Below, piece by piece: positions 41,460-45,581 of a stretch of 45,581 nucleotides of DNA. Made by a program: the position numbers and the translations under genes. Below the pieces are notes generated by a model. That model saw only the letters and a list, made by a program, of their open reading frames with translations, was not told where the DNA came from and did no database searches. How positions within the stretch are numbered: position 1 is the stretch's first letter; each line of letters opens with the position of its first letter. This DNA is from Phytophthora quininea (lineage: Eukaryota > Oomycota > Peronosporomycetes > Peronosporales > Peronosporaceae): positions 1-45,581 of the forward strand of contig JAAVTG010000913.1 of the NCBI GenBank assembly GCA_011947345.1, read 5' to 3'.

Positions 41460-42655
41460 ATGAGCGGGAAGCGACGTGCCCGCGACTCGGACGGCGATGA
41501 GGAGCGCAAGCACGAGGACGGCCACCGCCGCCAGGCGCCGCGCCGCAACCGCAAGGGCTTCCTGGAGGACTCGCAGCTGAGCGAGCGTGACCGCCGCCAG
41601 GTGCGCTACAAGGAGCGCGAGCTCATGCAGAGCCTTAAAGAGAACGCGTCGGACCTGGCCAAGCTCTCGAGCGACACGTTTGATGCGCACACGCAGGAGC
41701 TGGACCAGATGTACGACGACGTGTGCTACCCACGAGAGGCCAATCTGGACGCGTCTAACCTGGACGAGCTCAATGTGGCGGTCGCCAAGCAGAGCCAAGC
41801 GCTCGGGTCGAGCGATCTCACCAAGGTATGTAGGGTCAATCGAATATATATTCGGATGTTATTATTTATTGTGTTTTTGTACAGTATGACACGGCGGACT
41901 TGATCCGCAAGAGCCAAGACGTGTGTCTGGCCGAGAGTCAAAACGGAGAGTTTGACTGGACGGCGCTGGGAGCTGCGGCCGGAGCGTGTTTCCGGTCTGT
42001 GCCAGAGATTAGTTTCCTTTTGGACTAATGGACACGGAAGTGGTGCGCAAAGAGCGCAAGCGAGCGAGACGCGCCCAGGAAGATGTGGCAGCCACGGAGG
42101 CGCAGCCCACAGAGTACACCAACAAGGTCGGCGCAGTCTTGTTGCAAGGGAATAAGATGAGGGTGTTCAGTTTGATTTTTACAAGCAGAAAGACCGCAAG
42201 GACGCACAAGCACGACGGTTGGAAGTGCTGCAGTCGACGCTGACGAGACAAGCGCACCATCACTCTTTGTTTGATGTGGTAGTGAACCCCAAGAGCTTCA
42301 CGCAGGTGGGTCGGCGCTTTATTGTAGCATTGTAGCATTGCTAACTAACTATTAATCTATGTAGACCATTGAAAACTTGTTTGACACGTCGTTCCTCGTC
42401 CGAACTCGACGATTGAGATTGGCGTCGAGAGTGACACGGGACTGCCGTACCTGAGTAAGTGCAACGATGTCTGTATGCCGTTCTTGAGTCAGCTGTGCTC
42501 ATGCATTTCTTTGGTTTGCAGAGAATAACGAGGGACAGAGTGAAAAGGACTTGCCGCCGTCAACACAAAGCATCATTAGCATCACGCCCGACCAGTGGGC
42601 CCAGATTGCCAAGATGAGCGAGCACGAAGAGCCGCTTGTGGGCCACCGCTCGTAG
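41460..42655 (+). CDS. Nse4, kleisin subunit of the SMC5/6 complex
   Basis: Five exons, 41460-41825, 41885-42126, 42189-42305, 42365-42454 and 42522-42655, all with GT-AG introns of about 58-67 bases; 316 residues once two one-base gaps are bridged. The N-terminal part, RRQVRYKERELMQSLKENAS then FDAHTQELDQMYDDVCYPRE and ANLDASNLDEL, is the Nse4 helix that grips the SMC6 neck. Next come FDWTALGAAAGACFRSVPEI, and the C-terminal winged-helix signature FTQTIENLFDTSFLV, which binds the SMC5 head. Gaps: TTTT at 42018-42021 (needed for FLFGLMDTEVV) and AA at 42403-42404 (needed for RNSTIEIGVES). Nse4 bridges the SMC5 and SMC6 heads in the nucleus and is needed for DNA repair by recombination. Conserved motifs on both sides of each gap point to base errors rather than a dead gene. 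Confidence 0.92.
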
Positions 42656-42830
42656 CTGATCCAACCTGCACGCTGTCATGGTTTCCGCTCTCATCGAGTT
42701 GAATGAGTATTGTTATCTTCTTATCCACTTGTGTTGTATTGAGCTCTAACCCGAATAGTTGTGTGGCTTCAAACATGTATTTGCGTTGATATGACGCAGA
42801 ACCGCATCATGACACGTAAGATGCAGCTAT

Positions 42831-44589
42831 TTAGTTGATGACGTAGCACCCTTCCGTTTGCGTCGAGGGCTCGCTGGTTGGGGCATTTGTGCTGTCGTCT
42901 GCCACCAGATCTGACGTGTGGATCGAGGTGTCCGTAGTAGTGGACGTCGAACTGTCAACTGTGATCAGAACTGGAGTGTAGTTGCCGACTCCAGTCGTGG
43001 GTGTGTCGGAGTCGTCGGCGTACGGAGTAGTCGACGTGGTCTTGCCGGTCTGGTTCTGCTGGGTTGTATCCGTGTGGGTAGTGATGGAGCCACTGCCAGT
43101 CGACGAGACTGCAACGTCTTCGTCGATTCCGGTGCCCCGGAGACTATCCGTCGTTGACGAGGAAGTGCTCGTTGTGGTAGTACTAGTCGAGCCGGAGGGT
43201 AAAATACTGGTTGACCCAGTGGTTGAAGTACCAGTTGATCCGGTGGTGGACGTCCCTGTCGTCGAAGTAGAGCATGAAATGGACAGCCGAAGCAGCTCCT
43301 CCACATCCGAGTACGTCAGCCCCGTGCTCGTGACCGTGGATGCATCTGGCTTAGAAGTGGGGAACCACAAGAAGTCAGGGTGGTCTGACAAAGAGTCTCC
43401 GACCCACTCGCCACCGATGACTGTCTGGTTGGCGTCCAGCTCCAGCAAGTATGTGTAGGTGTCCAAGACGGTGTACATGTCAACCTTCCCAGTAGAAACA
43501 AGTGGCCCATCGGCGTAGGCCTCAACTACCCAGCTAAAATCGAGCTCGACGTACGCGAGGAACACTGCGGCCGAGTTGAACGGATACGTCTCCGTACCAA
43601 AGTACTGCATCGAAGCTTCCTTCATGTCGACGATCTCCATGGACTTCACAGAGTACGAACGCACAGGTTGGTTCCACACCTGAGCACCCGCCGTCACGTC
43701 CACGACGAACGACTGCTGGTATTTGCCCATGAGGTTGGCGACGGCCAAGTGGAAGAAACCTGCGCCCAAGTCACGTCGCGCAGCGCTTGTGTAGCGGCCG
43801 TATTGGTCAACGTCGGCCGGGATGTCCGGCCCATTGAAACGCACACCAGTGAAGACTGTAGAGATAGAAGCGCCGTCGTACACGTCTGAGAGCAATGCCT
43901 TGATGTCCATGACGTGAAGGTCTGGCCGTTCTTGACGACGTCGCACTGCGGCTCCGCTTCGAGGATGGCAGCAGGCGACCACGCGTGACAGATCCCGTAC
44001 CAAGTCGGGATGCAGTAGCCGCTAGATTGCCCCGCACGCTTTGCACACACGCTGCCATCATTGAGGCTCGAACAGTCTGCGTCTTCTGAGCAGGCCGTGC
44101 CGCCAGAGTGCGAGTCGATGCCGTTGTCGGCGGAGACCTTGTTCATGAAGTCGGTCGGGTCGAAGCCGTAGGCGTTAGCGTACTTTTCGGCGGGGCTAGC
44201 TTCGCCCGCCTTCCACTGGACGTTGATGCTGTCCTGGTACGTAGGCCAGTAGCTGCCCGGCCACGGAGTCGTGGGGCTTCACCTTGGGCATATTGTTCCT
44301 TGAGCGTATTGAAATCTGCTTCAAGGCTTTCGCCCAGATACGTCTCCAAGTCGCTGACGTCGGCATTCGCTGCGCCTTCCAGTCGGTATGGGACGTCTAC
44401 GTTTGCCGGTACGCTGACCGTGTAGACCTCTTTGACCGGAGCACTTTGCGCCGGGTGGTTGCTGTCTAACGGCACATTGGGTGGCGTGTTGGTGACCGGG
44501 TTCGTCGACATGTCGGCCGCGTGAACCATCGAGCAAGTAGCAACAGCGACGGACGCGACAAGAGCGACGGAGCGCACGATCTTCACCAT
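42831..44589 (-). CDS. GP42-type transglutaminase elicitor with Ser/Thr-rich tail, frame-broken
   Basis: About 585 residues over one exon. ATG 44589 follows a perfect core promoter and starts a signal peptide (MVKIVRSVALVASVAVATCS). Then comes a propeptide-like region (YLGESLEADFNTLKEQ), and the oomycete transglutaminase domain: MNKVSADNGIDS, CIPTWYGICHAWSPAA (with the presumed catalytic Cys), DIKALLSDVYDGA, VRFNGPD, RRDLGAGFFHLAVANLMGK, VDVTAGAQVWNQPVR (the Pep-13 region) and GGEWVGDSLSDHPDFLWFP. The C-terminal 160 residues are a Ser/Thr-rich stretch with TGSTGTSTTGS-type repeats, probably a wall-associated glycosylated tail. Frame changes occur near 44282-44298, 44252-44264 and 43907-43921; the last is one missing base, the first two are not simple single losses. 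The family forms protein cross-links in the oomycete wall; plants detect its Pep-13 segment. Confidence 0.9.
43641..43679 (-). other. Pep-13-like elicitor segment
   Basis: Codes VWNQPVRSYSVKS. The first seven residues, including the Trp and Pro at positions 2 and 5 that are reported as essential for recognition by plants, match the classical Phytophthora Pep-13; the following residues differ from it. Confidence 0.85.
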
Positions 44590-44669
44590 GGCGGCAAGGT
44601 TGATGTTGACTCCGAGCGGGGGATGCTCGTGTGGCGAGTACTGTGGTGGTGGTAACTTTCCAACGCGGT

Positions 44670-44688
44670 GGAAAATTGGAGAATGAGC
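44670..44688 (-). promoter_or_regulatory. Oomycete core promoter (initiator + flanking element), perfect match
   Basis: Read on the minus strand: GCTCATTCTCCAATTTTCC, which fits the published oomycete consensus GCTCATTYYNCAWTTTNYY at every position. It gives a 5' leader of about 95 bases for the transglutaminase gene and fixes its direction and start. Confidence 0.85.
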
Positions 44689-44699
44689 TTCCACCGAAG

Positions 44700-45581
44700 C
44701 GCAGGAGGCACCAGGACTGCGCTTCACGTCCCAGTTGATACATGCTATTCGAGGAAGGCTCCTAGTAACGCTTGCAGCCCTGTTGCTTCGCAGCTGGGTT
44801 CAGGTCGTAGCCACCGCATTTTTGCGATCAACCCCATGGTGCTGACTACAGCGGGGACAAGCGCCCAGCTCGAGGACGCAGCAGTAGTTTAAGCCACACA
44901 TTTTGTGCTAGCGGCTCGCCATAGCGGTCGAAAGGCGATAGTCATCGAGCTCGTGCTTAAGTCTCCATTACGGTTGCTGCGACCGAGGAAGCTTGCACCC
45001 GCTGTTCGAGCGTTATTATTTTCGCTGGATTTATGCAGCTTGTAGATCACTTCCGCGGACTTTGAAGACGGGGTCCAAAGTGCTTGGTGCCCGCTTTAAA
45101 CCGGCAGGACTCGATGGACTGCGCGCTACACGAATGAAATCATGGCTGAGCCGTGCTGAGCACGTCAATTATTCAGCAGGCTCAGGGCAGGCGTTGACCG
45201 ATCACGGTTGAGGTCGTAGCATGGCATGAACGACACTTGTGACCTTGTGGTTGCAGGGCTTTCAAGTCTGCCAGCAAAATCCCATGAGCGTCAGCGAGAT
45301 CCCTATAAGGCAAGCTGCATCCAATAACGTGCGAGTCGTTGTGGCAGGAAAGCGAGACCAGAGGGAGAGTACGACTTAATCTCCATCGATGCAGACGCCA
45401 TATCGCTGACAGCTCCATACACAGAGGAGGATGGAGGTAAACGGTCATGGGCCAGGAAGAGAAGCCCTCGATTCTGTCCTCAGTGACGGTTCCAGCTTAC
45501 CAGCAACTGGTTTGTGGCAACTTGGGCTACGTAGGCCGCCTCCAAGGGAGGCTCAAGAGGCTCGGGGCCGTCGATAATCTC
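44700..45581. other. Window end, no gene recognised
   Basis: No conserved domain seen. Near the right edge two frames compete: a plus-strand frame open from ATG 45447 to the window end, and a minus-strand frame from the edge beginning EIIDGPEPLEPPLEAAYVAQ, which stops near 45460. Either may be part of a gene or retroelement lying mostly outside the window. Confidence 0.35.

Noticed and set aside
45447..45581. Plus-strand frame open to the window edge, as a new gene
   Set aside because: Only 45 codons are visible, and the opposite strand is at least as plausible; there is no basis to choose.
1..45581. tRNA or rRNA genes
   Set aside because: No cloverleaf with A/B-box-like sequences or rRNA-like conserved stretch was found by eye; a covariance-model scan would be decisive.

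Overview
The window looks like a contig from an oomycete plant pathogen, most probably a Phytophthora or close relative. Evidence: catalytically substituted trypsin-like proteins of the glucanase-inhibitor (GIP) type; a GP42-type transglutaminase elicitor carrying a Pep-13-like segment; a perfect match to the oomycete core promoter (initiator plus flanking element); short GT-AG introns of about 55-80 bases; and Mutator, PIF/Harbinger and mariner DNA transposons of kinds common in these genomes. Species cannot be set from sequence alone.

Layout. 0.7-1.95 kb: a seven-transmembrane protein gene. 2.7-8.6 kb: a large inverted repeat (arms about 1.75 kb) made of four GIP-like genes, two on each strand. 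It encloses a nucleotide-sugar 4,6-dehydratase gene. The outer two copies keep a start codon; the inner two share the same destroyed start codon. 8.6-31.2 kb: a gene-poor, repeat-rich stretch with a 333-bp MITE-like element, a decayed gag-like retroelement fragment, a PIF/Harbinger transposase relic with a possible partner gene, a Mutator-like element whose transposase appears fused to a Ulp1/C48 cysteine protease, a fragment of a phospholipase-D-like gene at the Mutator 3' side, and a nearly complete DD39D mariner element with terminal inverted repeats and TA target duplication. 31.5-44.7 kb: a gene-dense block with urocanate hydratase, a 5'-nucleotidase-family phosphoesterase, a large orphan protein, a Cys-rich/Ser-Thr-rich single-pass membrane protein, a GyrI-like ligand-binding domain protein, the SMC5/6 kleisin Nse4, and the transglutaminase elicitor.

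This is the two-compartment pattern known from Phytophthora: compact housekeeping blocks beside transposon-filled gaps. The GIP cluster and the transglutaminase are host-facing secreted proteins; the other genes in the dense block look like metabolism, chromosome maintenance and cell-surface functions, with no operon logic.

Caution on breaks. Conserved genes here carry many frame changes, most of them one missing base in a short homopolymer (4,6-dehydratase, 5'-nucleotidase three times, Nse4 twice, surface protein, mariner, one GIP). Base-calling or assembly errors are therefore a likely cause, and frameshift alone should not be read as pseudogenisation in this window.
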